This document shows, in pieces, positions 47,984-57,087 of a DNA stretch of 64,000 nucleotides; the stretch's first letter is position 1; each line of letters opens with the position of its first letter. Position numbers and translations under genes: made by a program. Below the pieces are notes generated by a model that was given only the letters and a program-made list of their open reading frames with translations, did not search any database and had not been told where the DNA came from. This DNA comes from Planctomycetaceae bacterium (lineage in GTDB: Bacteria; Planctomycetota; Planctomycetia; Planctomycetales; Planctomycetaceae), in the NCBI GenBank assembly GCA_014762625.1, contig JABURQ010000140.1, forward strand, positions 21,879 to 85,878, written 5' to 3'.

Positions 47984-49491
47984 ATCATCCTCTGCTGGAA
48001 GTCCGGATCGTCACCAAATACTTTCCCGGTGTCGTTGCGCTCAAACAGGTCAGCCTGACCCTCGAAGCCGGGGAGGTGCTGGCGCTGATCGGCGAAAACG
48101 GGGCCGGGAAAAGTACGTTGATGAAGATCCTCGCCGGCATCCAGCAACCCGATCTCGGCAAACTCTTCTGGAACGGCAAAGAAGCCGACATCGATTCGGT
48201 CGAGGCGGCAATGGAACTTGGCATCGCCCTCATTCATCAGGAACTGAATCTCGCCGATAATCTCGATATCGGCAGTAACATTTTTCTCGGTCGAGAACCG
48301 CGCAATAAGCTCGGCATCGTCAACCGCCGCATCATTCGGGAAGAATCCCGGAAGGTTCTGGAACGGGTCGGCCTCGATTTCGATCCGCGGACCAGTCTGA
48401 CAAAGCTTTCGATCGGGCAGCAGCAACTGGTTGAAATCGCCAAGGCGCTCTCCATGAATGCCAAAGTGCTCATCATGGACGAGCCGACCTCGTCTCTCTC
48501 GTCCAAAGAAACCCGGCGTCTGTTTAAAGTCGTCAAGGATTTGAAACAGCAAGGGGTGAGTGTCATCTATATTGCCCATCGTTTGGGGGAAGTGAAGGAA
48601 CTCGCCGATCGAGTCGTCGTCTTCCGCGACGGGCAGAATTCGGGAGAACTCGCCAAAGAAGAGATTTCACACGACCGCATGGTGCAACTGATGGTGGGAC
48701 GCGATGTCTCACAACTTTACGAACGCACGCCCCACAAGCCCGGCGACGAAATTTTGAAAGTGACCGACCTGGCGAGCCCGGCGTTCCCGGACGCAAAAAA
48801 CAATTTCTCGATTCGTGCGGGTGAAATTGTCGGCCTGGCCGGTTTGATCGGTGCGGGCCGGACGGAATTGTTGAGAGTCCTGTTCGGGATCGATGACGCC
48901 GTCAGCGGGACCATTGAAGTTGCCGGAAAACCCCGCGAATTCGAACATCCCCGAGACGCGATCGAGGCGGGAATGGTTCTGGTCCCCGAAGACCGCAAAG
49001 GTCAGGGTCTGGTGATTGACTGGCCGCTCGATATGAACGGCTCGCTGCCGGGACTCAATCGACATCTCAAGCAGAAAGCTTTTATCGATAAAAGGAATGA
49101 GATTGAGACCGCCGAACGAATGATCGACGACCTCAATATCAAAACACCGAATCGCAAGCAGATTCTCCAGTTCCTCTCGGGCGGCAATCAGCAGAAAGTC
49201 GTATTGGGAAAATGGCTTTCCCTGGAACCGAAGATTCTGTTGCTCGATGAACCGACGCGCGGGATTGATGTCGGCGCCAAAGAAGAGATTTATCATCTGA
49301 TGGACAAACTGGCGGCGGAGGGATTGGCCGTGTTGTTCGTCAGCAGCGAACTGGAAGAGATTATGGGTGTGTCGGATCGAGTGCTGGTGATGCACGAAGG
49401 GAAAGTCACTGGCGAACTCGCTCGGAGCGACTTGACCGAAGAGTCGATTATGCAACTGGCCACGGGACAGGAACTCGCCACGGCACACTGA
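47980..49491 (+). CDS. sugar ABC transporter ATP-binding protein (two NBDs, RbsA/MglA type)
   Basis: Tandem ABC ATPase for CUT2-type sugar import. Domain 1: Walker [10 protein letters not shown] (38-46), signature LSIGQQQ (143-149), Walker B VLIMDEPT (163-170). Domain 2, from about 250: degenerate Walker A region [13 protein letters not shown], signature [15 protein letters not shown], Walker [21 protein letters not shown]. The degenerate second P-loop is normal for this family. 503 aa. Between binding protein and permease. Confidence 0.96.
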   Translation: MNHPLLEVRIVTKYFPGVVALKQVSLTLEAGEVLALIGENGAGKSTLMKILAGIQQPDLGKLFWNGKEADIDSVEAAMELGIALIHQELNLADNLDIGSNIFLGREPRNKLGIVNRRIIREESRKVLERVGLDFDPRTSLTKLSIGQQQLVEIAKALSMNAKVLIMDEPTSSLSSKETRRLFKVVKDLKQQGVSVIYIAHRLGEVKELADRVVVFRDGQNSGELAKEEISHDRMVQLMVGRDVSQLYERTPHKPGDEILKVTDLASPAFPDAKNNFSIRAGEIVGLAGLIGAGRTELLRVLFGIDDAVSGTIEVAGKPREFEHPRDAIEAGMVLVPEDRKGQGLVIDWPLDMNGSLPGLNRHLKQKAFIDKRNEIETAERMIDDLNIKTPNRKQILQFLSGGNQQKVVLGKWLSLEPKILLLDEPTRGIDVGAKEEIYHLMDKLAAEGLAVLFVSSELEEIMGVSDRVLVMHEGKVTGELARSDLTEESIMQLATGQELATAH

Positions 49492-49525
49492 TCTTTTTTG
49501 AACTCCCGATCAACATAGCGAACTC

Positions 49526-50515
49526 ATGAAAAAACTACTCGGTATATTGGGATTGTTTATTGTCGTCTTCGGATTCACGGCGGTTCAAAATCCCAAGTTT
49601 ATCTCCGCCTACAACATGGAGAATCTGCTGAATTGGACGGGCCTGTTCGGGATTCTCGGAGTCGGAGCCGCCTTCGTCATCATCACCGGAGGCATCGATC
49701 TCTCCATCGGTTCCGTGGTGGGACTGGTCGGTTGCTTGTTGCCTCTGTTCATTATGGACCACGGAGTACCGGTCCCTCTGGCGATTCTCTCGGTCATGCT
49801 GATTGCCGCTCTTATCGGTTTGACCCATGGATTGTTGATTACCAAACTGAATTTGCAGCCGTTCGTAGTGACGCTGTGTGGATTATTGATTTATCGAGGA
49901 GTCGCACGATTTATCACCGCCGATCAAACCATGGGATTCGGGAATACCCATGGTGACTTGCGGAAATTAGCGACCGGGAAACTGGCGATTCCGGGACTGA
50001 CCGAAGCGACGAAATTTGATTTACCGATCCCGTTTCTGATTCTGTTCATCCTGATGGTCGTTGGAGCGATCTTTCTCGATAAAACGATCTGGGGACGTTA
50101 TCTGCTCGCTCTCGGACGCAACGAACAGGCCGCCCGTTACAGCGGTATCAAAACCGACCGCCTGACGATCATGTCATACGTCATCTGTTCGACGTTGGCA
50201 GGCTTCGGCGGGATTATGTTTATGCTCGACTTGAACTCGGTCCAGCCTTCCAGTCACGGCAGTTTCTATGAACTGTATGCCATCGCAGCCGCCGTTCTGG
50301 GAGGCTGCTCGCTCAGAGGAGGGGAAGGGTCGATCATCGGTGTCGTCATCGGGATGGCGGTCTTAAGACTACTCTATAACGCCTCAAACCTGCTCGGCAT
50401 TCCCACACAGCTCGAGTTCACGATCATCGGAGCCGTCATTCTTGCGGGAGCCATCGTCGACGAAGTCGCCAAACGCCTCGTCCATCGCATGCGACAGGCG
50501 AAACAGCAGAGATAG
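49526..50515 (+). CDS. sugar ABC transporter permease (RbsC type)
   Basis: Inner-membrane permease with about nine hydrophobic helices; CUT2 motifs GGIDLSIGSVVGLVG and AAAVLGGCSLRGGEGSIIGVVIGMAVL are clear. 329 aa, 34 nt after the ATPase. It completes the importer: lipoprotein, one ATPase with two NBDs, and one homodimeric permease. The sugar is probably the inducer of the XylR-type regulator upstream. Confidence 0.95.
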   Translation: MKKLLGILGLFIVVFGFTAVQNPKFISAYNMENLLNWTGLFGILGVGAAFVIITGGIDLSIGSVVGLVGCLLPLFIMDHGVPVPLAILSVMLIAALIGLTHGLLITKLNLQPFVVTLCGLLIYRGVARFITADQTMGFGNTHGDLRKLATGKLAIPGLTEATKFDLPIPFLILFILMVVGAIFLDKTIWGRYLLALGRNEQAARYSGIKTDRLTIMSYVICSTLAGFGGIMFMLDLNSVQPSSHGSFYELYAIAAAVLGGCSLRGGEGSIIGVVIGMAVLRLLYNASNLLGIPTQLEFTIIGAVILAGAIVDEVAKRLVHRMRQAKQQR

Positions 50516-50816
50516 AATTTCCAAACGCGAAGGCCGGGGAGGGTGAGGTTGTCTCTCCGAGAAATCTGTGTGATTCGCGGTCACCTTAATTGTTGTCGTC
50601 GCGACGCTGCGCGAGATCTTCTGTCTGATCTAATTACGGCTTTCAAAACTGTGGGCTCCCCGCGGTCGTCCACAGGGCCTGACTCTCTTTGTGTGATTCG
50701 AGCCATTCGTGGTCACTTTTATTTCTCTTCAACTCTTTGCGTCAGTTTTCCATGTGGGGGATTCGTGGTTTGTTCAACCTCTTGTGCTGACGCACTCCGG
50801 TTGCGAGCAACCGGGG
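50516..50816. other. gene-free stretch at the outer end of the integron
   Basis: No ORF with coding character. It holds short imperfect repeats of TGTGTGATTCG with TGGTCAC or CGGTCAC near 50565 and 50692, similar in kind to wording at about 53705. A hairpin GGTTGC-TC-GCAACC lies near 50798-50812. Confidence 0.45.
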
Positions 50817-51064
50817 TTACCCGTTATCGAGTTGAAGTGCAAGAAGTACTTCGGTTGAGGAGTGGGAGTTTACCAATTCCTTTTTCGTGAACCTTCGAAT
50901 GCTGTCTGTCGTGTGCAACATTGCGTAAATCGTATCGGTAATCACCAATCCAGCGGCGGTGTCGTTTGTGAATTGCTCGTTAAACGAGAAGCCTAGTGCA
51001 ACAAAAACTCCTTCGCGCGGGGAAGGTCACCAACCAGCAAGTTGAAGTAGATGGCTTTTGGCAT
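50817..51064 (-). pseudogene. frameshifted, truncated VOC/glyoxalase-family cassette gene
   Basis: On the minus strand, ATG 51064 (preceded by AAAAGGAGAC) opens MPKAIYFNLLVGDLPRAKEFLLH and then stops at 50993. In another frame, beginning at 50999, the reading continues ALGFSFNEQFTNDTAAGLV, then ITDTIYAMLHTTDSIRRF and STEVLLAL, ending at TAA 50817. Joined, these give the start of a vicinal-oxygen-chelate (glyoxalase/bleomycin-resistance) protein, as in VNLPVKDLPRAKAFYEALGF-type N-termini. About 83 of the usual 130 residues are present. It begins 41 nt after the R' site (GTTCGGC) of attC site 1, as expected for an integron cassette. Non-functional as written. Confidence 0.65.
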
Positions 51065-51089
51065 TGATGTCTCCTTTTGCGTTGCCGAT

Positions 51090-51611
51090 TTATTTATTTG
51101 GTACGCCGAACGATAAAGCTGACCGGGCGGCGGTCAGCGGTGTTGATTTCAGTTTCAGCGCCCAACCGCCGCTCGGGTTGAGTTCCTTGTTCGGCGGTTG
51201 TCTGGTCCTATTCTGAGCTGCCGTATGGCAATCGATCAACACAGATATGATCTCACTATCTTCACTTCCGCGGTAATACCTGTCGTCAATTTTAAACGCG
51301 CCTCGATCATGGCCCGTCCAGTAGAAGGAAATGAGCGATTCTGCCCCATCCTCGCACTTAATCGTCACGCCACCCAATACTTGCCATGCAGCTGGGTTAT
51401 TGTCCAATTGCCTGTCACCAAACAATGAAAGAACTTTTAGGTAGTCTTCAGGCAAAACTACGAACTCGTCGATATCGGGTCCCGCGTCTGGCCGATTGTA
51501 TAAGCCAGCTCGCATTTCGGAGATATCCGCGATCGGCGGCAATGGCTCTTCAACTTGGCTTTGACAACCCGCAAGTGCCAAGCACGGCCAAGCGACGAGG
51601 ATGACTTTCAT
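51090..51611 (-). CDS. cassette-borne lipoprotein, 173 aa
   Basis: Starts ATG 51611, 15-20 nt after the R' site (GTTATGC) of attC site 2, as cassette genes do. The signal MKVILVAWPCLALAGC holds a lipobox with lipidated Cys16. The body (PDIDEFVVLPEDYLKVLSLFGD ... VTIKCEDGAESLISFYWTGHDRGAFKIDDRYYRG) reads as a small alpha/beta domain of unknown function. The C-terminal 35 residues (PPNKELNPSGGWALKL...) are simply translated attC sequence, so the natural stop was lost or the reading runs through the recombination site. No family recognised. Confidence 0.6.
   Translation of the reverse strand: MKVILVAWPCLALAGCQSQVEEPLPPIADISEMRAGLYNRPDAGPDIDEFVVLPEDYLKVLSLFGDRQLDNNPAAWQVLGGVTIKCEDGAESLISFYWTGHDRGAFKIDDRYYRGSEDSEIISVLIDCHTAAQNRTRQPPNKELNPSGGWALKLKSTPLTAARSALSFGVPNK
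51105..51195 (-). repeat. attC-like recombination site 1 (91 nt)
   Basis: On the minus strand it starts with GCCGAAC (R'') and ends with GTTCGGC (R'), exact complements. Inside are imperfect inverted arms: CTCAACCCGAGCGGCGGT near one end and ACCGCCGCCCGGTCAG near the other, with unpaired bases as expected for an attC folded as single strand. It lies at the 3' end of the lipoprotein cassette. Confidence 0.75.
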
Positions 51612-51625
51612 TGTCTATATCCGTT

Positions 51626-51716
51626 GCATAACGGGGAAGCTGACCGGGCGGCGGTCAGCGGTGTTGATTTCAGTTTCAGCGCCCAACCGCCGCTCCGGTT
51701 GAGCGATTAGTTCGGC
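51626..51716 (-). repeat. attC-like recombination site 2 (91 nt)
   Basis: Same length as site 1 and nearly identical over its central 65 bases (one difference seen). On the minus strand R'' is GCCGAAC and R' is GTTATGC. It stands after the 79-aa membrane-protein cassette and just before the lipoprotein gene. Confidence 0.75.
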
Positions 51717-51725
51717 CAGTCTCCT

Positions 51726-51965
51726 TCAGCGTCGGCGGGCCGAAGGAAACCGGCGCTTACGACGACGATATCGCAACTCCTCTCGCAGACGCTCGACCGA
51801 AACAGTGACGAGCCCAATAACGACCGGGAGGACAAACGCGACGATGATTCCGATGGTCGCCGACTCCCACATTGGAACGTTAGCTGACGCGTGCAGCGGT
51901 ATGGCGACGGCGGCGGCGATCACTGCGACGAGCACGATACCAAGAGGATCGATTTTTGGTCCCAT
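51726..51965 (-). CDS. cassette-borne small membrane protein, 79 aa
   Basis: ATG 51965 is 13 nt after a GTTCGGC core site. Two hydrophobic helices (LGIVLVAVIAAAVAIPL and ATIGIIVAFVLPVVIGLVTV) flank a short loop, with an Arg-rich cytoplasmic tail (RYRRRKRRFPSARRR). No family recognised. It ends 10 nt before attC site 2, so it is the first cassette next to the integrase. Small membrane proteins of unknown role are common in chromosomal integron cassettes. Confidence 0.55.
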   Translation of the reverse strand: MGPKIDPLGIVLVAVIAAAVAIPLHASANVPMWESATIGIIVAFVLPVVIGLVTVSVERLREELRYRRRKRRFPSARRR

Positions 51966-51977
51966 CTGGCACCTCGG

Positions 51978-51984
51978 GCCGAAC
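51978..51984 (-). other. candidate attI core site next to the integrase
   Basis: On the minus strand the heptamer GTTCGGC sits 12 nt before the first cassette ATG and about 160 nt from the integrase start on the opposite strand. The sequence around it (TGCCTAACCTTAGTTCGGC) lacks the long inverted arms of the two attC sites, as expected for attI. Confidence 0.5.
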
Positions 51985-52140
51985 TAAGGTTAGGCAGAAA
52001 TCGATTCTACCTAAACAGGGGATTAATTCTATCTAAAATTGTTGACTTCTTACTCCGAGATTACTCAAGATATATACTTATGTCAACACCCTGGTTTGCG
52101 GTGATTGCTCGCTTTCTCGACTCCGGGACAGGAGACCATC

Positions 52141-53139
52141 ATGGCGCGACAGTCTGCAAAAACTCCTAAATTGCTCGATCAAATGAGAGAGAAATTGCGC
52201 GTCCGGCATTATGCCTGGCGGACTGAGCAAGCATACCTGATGTGGATCGTGAGGTTTCTCAAATTTCATCGCGATCAAAATGGAGGCCGCTGGCGACATC
52301 CGCGCGCACTGGGAAAGGCAGAAATTGAACAGTTTCTGACTTCACTGGCGATCAAAAGTCGAGTCGCCGCTTCCACGCAGAATCAGGCCCTGGCGGCCAT
52401 CCTCTTTCTCTATCGAAATGTCCTGGACATCGAACTCCCCGACATTGAGTCCACCCGTGCCAGGAAGCAGAAGCGACTTCCCGTCGTGCTCTCGCAGGAG
52501 GAAGCCCGCGTCATTCTGGATCTGGTCGAAGGTGAGATCTACCGGTTGATGACTCAGTGACTCTACGGAACCGGAATGCGACTGATGGAGTGCTGTTGCT
52601 TGCGAGTCAAAGATGTCGATTTCACCCGTCACCAGATCCTGATCCGGCAGGGGAAAGGAGGGAAGGATCGATCCGTCCCGTTGCCGGAAGCCTGTACTGA
52701 TGGTCTTCAACGGAGAGTTGAGATTGCCGCCGGTCAAGCACAACGGGATTTAAAAGAGGGATTTCATGGAGTCCCGTTACCGAAGGCTTTCGATCGGAAG
52801 TCGCCCAGCGCGAGCACGAGTCTGGCATGGCAGTGGGTGTTCGGCTCTGAACGGTTGAGCCGCGATCCTCAAAATCCCCAAGGACCATTGGTCCGGTTTC
52901 ATATTCATTCGAATAACCTACAGAAAGCGTTATTTGCCGCGGTGTCTCAGAGTGGAATCGGGAAACGCGTGACTTGCCACACGCTTCGCCACAGTTTCGC
53001 GACTCACCTGCTGGAGAATGGCTACGACATCCGGACGGTGCAGGAACTACTCGGTCACAAAAGCGTCGAAACGACGATGATCTACACGCATGTCATGACG
53101 AAGCCAGGGCTGGGAGTTCGGAGTCCACTGGATGGATAA
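52141..53139 (+). pseudogene. intI: integron integrase IntI with one in-frame TGA
   Basis: Tyrosine recombinase of the integron class. ATG 52141 has GGAG upstream. The N-terminal core-binding part (VRHYAWRTEQAYLMWIVRFLKFH) reads to a TGA at 52558 (codon 140), and the same frame continues LYGTGMRLMECCCLRVKDVDF to 53139. Catalytic residues after the stop are all present: Arg147, His280-x-x-Arg283, His306, Tyr315. The IntI-only insert (WQWVFGSERLSRDPQNPQG before HTLRHSFATHLLENGYDIRTVQELLGH) is present, which separates IntI from XerC/D. The stop lies where other IntI proteins have Leu (LLYGTGLRL-like), so one base change, TTA or TTG to TGA, explains it. Full reading would be 332 aa. Confidence 0.88.
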
Positions 53140-54334
53140 TGCCAACCAGCAAACCGACCCGGTGAAGGCCACCTCTGTCAGTTGGCCAATGTCCGTCCAT
53201 GTGACAGAGGGACAAGAAACGACATCACAATCACACGAAATGAAGTTTCCTGTCACTCTGATGTTGTTGATTTCGAGCCGCTCGCGCAAGCGAGCAGGAA
53301 AGCTTGATGGGAGTTTTTGTCACGGTTCATTCACGCGATTGATTCGCGCGATCCCCTGCCGACTGCCATCGGCGGCTTCAAGGTCGTATGCCACACAAGT
53401 TGGCACCCTGATTTTGAACTGAACCTCCCCAAGCGAACCACGGCGATGGAAAGAGAAACGCTTCTTCGCGCGCTCTAGCCCTTCATCCGAGCTAATCGCT
53501 CGGCAGCCTGCGGTGGATGACGAATGTTGTTCGCTTTCGCTGCGTCACCGCGCCGCTGCGTGAGCCCGCTTTTCCAATCTGCGGAGATCCGTTTTTATCG
53601 GCGTTCCATTCTTTTTGCCCGGCTCAAATTGGTCTTGCCGATGCATGCGTACCAGAGATAGCGTTCGGGGTTCGATCTTTGGCAAGTTGGTATTTTGTTA
53701 GTCGTCAGTGGTTCGTGGTCAGTTGCCGAGAAGAAACCAGAAACTGGCAATTAGCAACTAGAGAAAGACAAGGAGGTTACATCACTGATATCTGTTTCCT
53801 GAATCCTGAATCCCGACTCCTAAATCCTCTGTCTGACAACAAACCGGTGTTAGGTAGAGAATTCGATCTTTGACAATTTGATTTTCAGATTTTAGTGCTT
53901 CGATTTTTGTTCTTGGTGCTTGGCAAACGAAAGACCAAGCACAAAAGACAAAGAACGAATTCCAAACACCTGCGGAAAACACATTTCGCACTTAGGGGAG
54001 TCAAAAATGGCCAAAACTCTCGGGTTTCGTTCCAAGATGACAACTTGACAAGATGACAACTTACGAATCGGTCATCTTCCAAACTTTATGGACTTACGAC
54101 GAAATCGGTCGCATGTCTTTCAGACGCGAAAAACATATCCTCGCCAAACAGTACACAAAAACAAATTCTGCGCGAGATGTGTAAAATCGGGAAACAAACG
54201 GGCGTTTTCCACTCGTGTTTTTGTATTTCGTATTGAGGTTTTGGCAAATTGCTCAATACGAAAACTCTCGGGGTTCAGCCACCGAACAGCGAACAGTCTT
54301 CCAGACACTGAAAGCAAAAATCCTCGGGCGAGGG
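53140..54334. other. 1.2-kb gene-free region downstream of the integrase
   Basis: ORFs here lack coding character. It contains the second 23-bp intergenic repeat (53739-53761) and a short tandem of GATGACAACTT near 54037-54062. It may hold remnants of lost genes; nothing recognisable is left. Confidence 0.5.
53739..53761. repeat. 23-bp intergenic repeat, copy 2 (inverted)
   Basis: Exact reverse complement of 26373-26395, 27 kb away, again in non-coding DNA. Confidence 0.6.
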
Positions 54335-54943
54335 TTACAGAAACCGGCGCCAGCTCGCATACTTTTCTTGCGCGAGTTGGCGGTCCAGTGCCGGGTTGCG
54401 GGCCGGCTTGGAGGGTCGCGTGGTCAGATTCATGTTCGCTTCCTGAGGCGTGCGACCACCTTTACGAACGTTGCACTTCAGACAGGCGGACACAATATTC
54501 TCCCAACTCGTTTCACCACCCCGGCTGCGGGGCATGACGTGATCGAGGGAGAGGCTGCTGTAAGGAAACGTTTCGCCGCAATACTGGCACTGATGGTTGT
54601 CCCGCAGGAAGACGTTCTTGCGATTGAACTTCACAATGTTGCGTGGGATACGATCGTAGTCGGTCAGACGGATAATGCGGGGAACCTGAACGGTGAAGTT
54701 GACCGAACGGACCCACTCGTCTTCGTTGTCAAAATCGTTCAGCTCTTCGCGAATCTGACTCTGTTCCACCCAGCCTTCAAAATCGTAAACCATGAACGCG
54801 TCGTCTTCGACGTTCACGACTTCCGCGGCATCCTTACAGAGCAGACAAAACGCTTTTCGCGCGGTCAGTACGTGGATTGGGCTATAGAACTTGTTCAGCA
54901 CCAGAACGTTCGAGTTCAGTGCCGTACTCTGCCCCGCAATCAT
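54335..54943 (-). CDS. HNH endonuclease family protein
   Basis: 202-aa soluble protein with an HNH nuclease fold. Zinc cysteines Cys119/Cys122 (CQYCG) and Cys154/Cys157 (CLKC); the HNH core runs LSLDHVMPRSRGGETSWENIV with Asp134-His135 and Asn149. The first 110 residues (TALNSNVLVLNKFYSPIHVLTARKAFCLLCKDAAEVV) are the usual N-terminal part of the housekeeping-like bacterial HNH family (also seen in Cyanobacteria and Planctomycetes). Biological role is not known. Stands alone between a gene-free region and serA. Confidence 0.92.
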   Translation of the reverse strand: MIAGQSTALNSNVLVLNKFYSPIHVLTARKAFCLLCKDAAEVVNVEDDAFMVYDFEGWVEQSQIREELNDFDNEDEWVRSVNFTVQVPRIIRLTDYDRIPRNIVKFNRKNVFLRDNHQCQYCGETFPYSSLSLDHVMPRSRGGETSWENIVSACLKCNVRKGGRTPQEANMNLTTRPSKPARNPALDRQLAQEKYASWRRFL

Positions 54944-55162
54944 GATTTCTCCCGTCGTCCTCTTTCGAGAAATGGATCTTCACCGCCAGTTCGAGACAAA
55001 TCGCCCCGAATGACGATCTCTTATCCTGCACGGATTTTTTTCGTGACGCAAGATCAGTTTTGACAAGACGTACCGTCAAACGCATGAATTCCTGCACAAG
55101 ATGCGAGAACTGTGAAAGAACCGTGAAGAAGGGGCGCGTTTTCACCCGATTTTCGGGCCGCT

Positions 55163-56803
55163 TCAGCTTTCCGTCGCCATCCAAGGTAACGGCGCCCCGG
55201 CAGCGGGAAGACGGACCAGTTCCACGCCCGTCACTTCGGCGTGATCGGCGATCTCCTGCATGGCTTCGGCGGACGGTTCGGAGTCAATATTCAACACCGC
55301 AACGCTGTCTCCGCCCGGTTGAGCCGAGCAACGACCGAGCGCCATGTTGGCGATGTTGACATCGTGCTTTCCGAGAACCGTTCCGATGAATCCAATGAGT
55401 CCCGGAACGTCGCGGTGGCGGTAAATCAGCAGCAAGCCGTCGAGATACGCTTCCATCGGGAAGTTCTCCAGACGCACCAGACGCAAAAATTCGTTTCCGA
55501 ACATCGTGCCGGACGCGGTCAGTTCCCGGTCTCCGGTGACGAGCGTGGCGGAAATCATGGTGGCGAAAGCGCCGTGCTCGGTCGTTTTGGTTTCGGTGAT
55601 ATCGATGCCTCGTTCGCGGGCCATCAATTCGGCGTTCACGATGTTGACATTTTCGTCCATCGCGCCGGACAGCAATCCCGCGGCAAAACTCGACGTGATC
55701 AATCCGGTCTTCTTCTGAGCGGCTTCGCCGCGATAGTTGAGTTGAGCCGACTTTAAGCCGCCCTTGTGGCCCTGTTGGGCGAGCAGCAATCCGAGTCGAT
55801 AACCGAGATCGAGATAGAGCTTGAGATCTTCCATCTCGGCACCGGAGACCGGCACCATATTGACGGCGTGTTTGATCTCTTTCTTGATCAGATAACCGAT
55901 CATGATGTCGGCCGCTTCTTCGGCGACCAGTTCCTGAGCTTCGTCCGTGGAGGCTCCCAGATGCGGAGTGCAGAGAATGTTTGGAGTTTTCAGCAGAGGA
56001 GATTCCGGATCGAGCGGCTCGTTGACGTACACATCGAGAGCCGCCCCGGCGACATGTCCCGAATTCACGGCTTCCACGAGATCCTCTTCGTTGACGATCC
56101 CCCCGCGAGCGCAGTTAATGATCCGCACGCCGGGTTTCATGTTCTTCATCCGCTCGGCGTTGATCAGATCGCGCGTTTCATCGGTGAGCGGTGTATGCAC
56201 GGTGATGTAATCGGAGACGGTGGTCACTTCATCGACGGTATCGACCAGCTTGATGCCCATTTCGCCGGCACGCTCGGGAGACATAAACGGGTCGTACCCG
56301 ACCACTTCCATTTCGAAGCCCAACGCTCGCTGGGCCACCGATTGGCCGATGCGTCCCAGACCGATAATTCCCAGCGTCTTGCCCGCAACCTGGGAGCCAG
56401 TGAATTTGCTCCGCTCCCATTTTCCCTGTTGCATGCTTGCGTGAGCGGGGCCGATATTTCGCGACAGCGACAGCATCAGCGTGACGGCGTGCTCGGCGGT
56501 ACTGATCGTGTTCCCTGCCGGCGTGTTCATCACGACGATCCCTTCGCGGGTCGCCGCTTCCCGGTCGATGTTATCGACGCCGACTCCGGCGCGGACGATC
56601 GCTTTGAGTCGTTTCTGACCTTCCAGCAGTTCCGCCGTCAATTTGGTCCCGCTACGGATGATGATGCCATCCGCTTCTTTAAGGGCTTCTTTCACTTCCT
56701 CCGGAGAAAGTCCGGGCGAGTTCACAACCTCGATACCTTCGGCGGCTTCGAGGATTTTGAGTCCGGCGGGAGAGAGTTTATCGGTGACGAGGACGCGTGG
56801 CAT
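55163..56803 (-). CDS. serA: D-3-phosphoglycerate dehydrogenase SerA
   Basis: First enzyme of the phosphorylated serine pathway, oxidising 3-phosphoglycerate with NAD+. Rossmann motif GLGRIG (148-153); catalytic Arg233 (NCARGG), Glu262 (VYVNEPLD) and His281 (CTPHLGAST). The long form, 546 aa, carries the allosteric substrate-binding domain and a C-terminal ACT domain (about 470-540; LLIYRHRDVPGLIGFIGTVLGKHDVNIANMALGR), which senses serine in other bacteria. The start has the expected MPRVLVTDKLSPAGL. Confidence 0.97.
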   Translation of the reverse strand: MPRVLVTDKLSPAGLKILEAAEGIEVVNSPGLSPEEVKEALKEADGIIIRSGTKLTAELLEGQKRLKAIVRAGVGVDNIDREAATREGIVVMNTPAGNTISTAEHAVTLMLSLSRNIGPAHASMQQGKWERSKFTGSQVAGKTLGIIGLGRIGQSVAQRALGFEMEVVGYDPFMSPERAGEMGIKLVDTVDEVTTVSDYITVHTPLTDETRDLINAERMKNMKPGVRIINCARGGIVNEEDLVEAVNSGHVAGAALDVYVNEPLDPESPLLKTPNILCTPHLGASTDEAQELVAEEAADIMIGYLIKKEIKHAVNMVPVSGAEMEDLKLYLDLGYRLGLLLAQQGHKGGLKSAQLNYRGEAAQKKTGLITSSFAAGLLSGAMDENVNIVNAELMARERGIDITETKTTEHGAFATMISATLVTGDRELTASGTMFGNEFLRLVRLENFPMEAYLDGLLLIYRHRDVPGLIGFIGTVLGKHDVNIANMALGRCSAQPGGDSVAVLNIDSEPSAEAMQEIADHAEVTGVELVRLPAAGAPLPWMATES

Positions 56804-57087
56804 CGTCTTCTGCTTTCTGGACTTAGGTCAATTCAGGTGGTGGAGTGCGCCGTGAAGCTTCCTGGGTGCTGCGGGATGACTCCTCACTGGCGCGAAGACC
56901 CATAGCATACCGACCGCTATGGTGGCATCAAGGCTACCGACACGTTTCCCGTCGACCTGAAGGTCCGAGGGCACAGTAGAATATAGCCCCGGTCCGATGC
57001 CTGGATGGAGCAGAAACCCACTGCTTGCCAACACTCCTCGATTCTGGCAGCATCGTGAAAGGTTTCTACAACGGATATCATCCCGAT

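Larger units (their letters stand above)
50817..53139. mobile_element. decayed chromosomal integron (integrase, recombination sites, three cassettes)
   Basis: The integrase reads plus, and the cassettes read minus, from a common middle at about 51984-52140. This is the classic head-to-tail layout of integrons. In order outward on the minus strand: attI-like site (51978-51984), membrane-protein cassette (51726-51965) with attC site 2 (51626-51716), lipoprotein cassette (51090-51611) containing attC site 1 (51105-51195), VOC pseudocassette (50817-51064). The integrase has one premature stop. The exact outer boundary is not known. Confidence 0.75.

Noticed and set aside
52042..52078. TTGACT ... 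TATACT promoter for the integrase
   Set aside because: The two boxes are good matches but 25 bases apart, too far for a standard sigma-70-type promoter.
52141..53139. XerC/XerD-type recombinase
   Set aside because: The insert with WQWVFGSERLSRDP and the long conserved HTLRHSFATHLLENGYDIRTVQELLGH block are specific for IntI, and the neighbouring sites are attC-like rather than dif-like.
53517..53873. 118-aa plus-strand ORF in the gene-free region
   Set aside because: It contains the 23-bp repeat and has no domain, no ribosome site and irregular codon use.
54215..55063. Plus-strand ORF of 282 aa opposite the HNH gene
   Set aside because: The HNH gene on the minus strand has all zinc and catalytic residues; this frame is its shadow.
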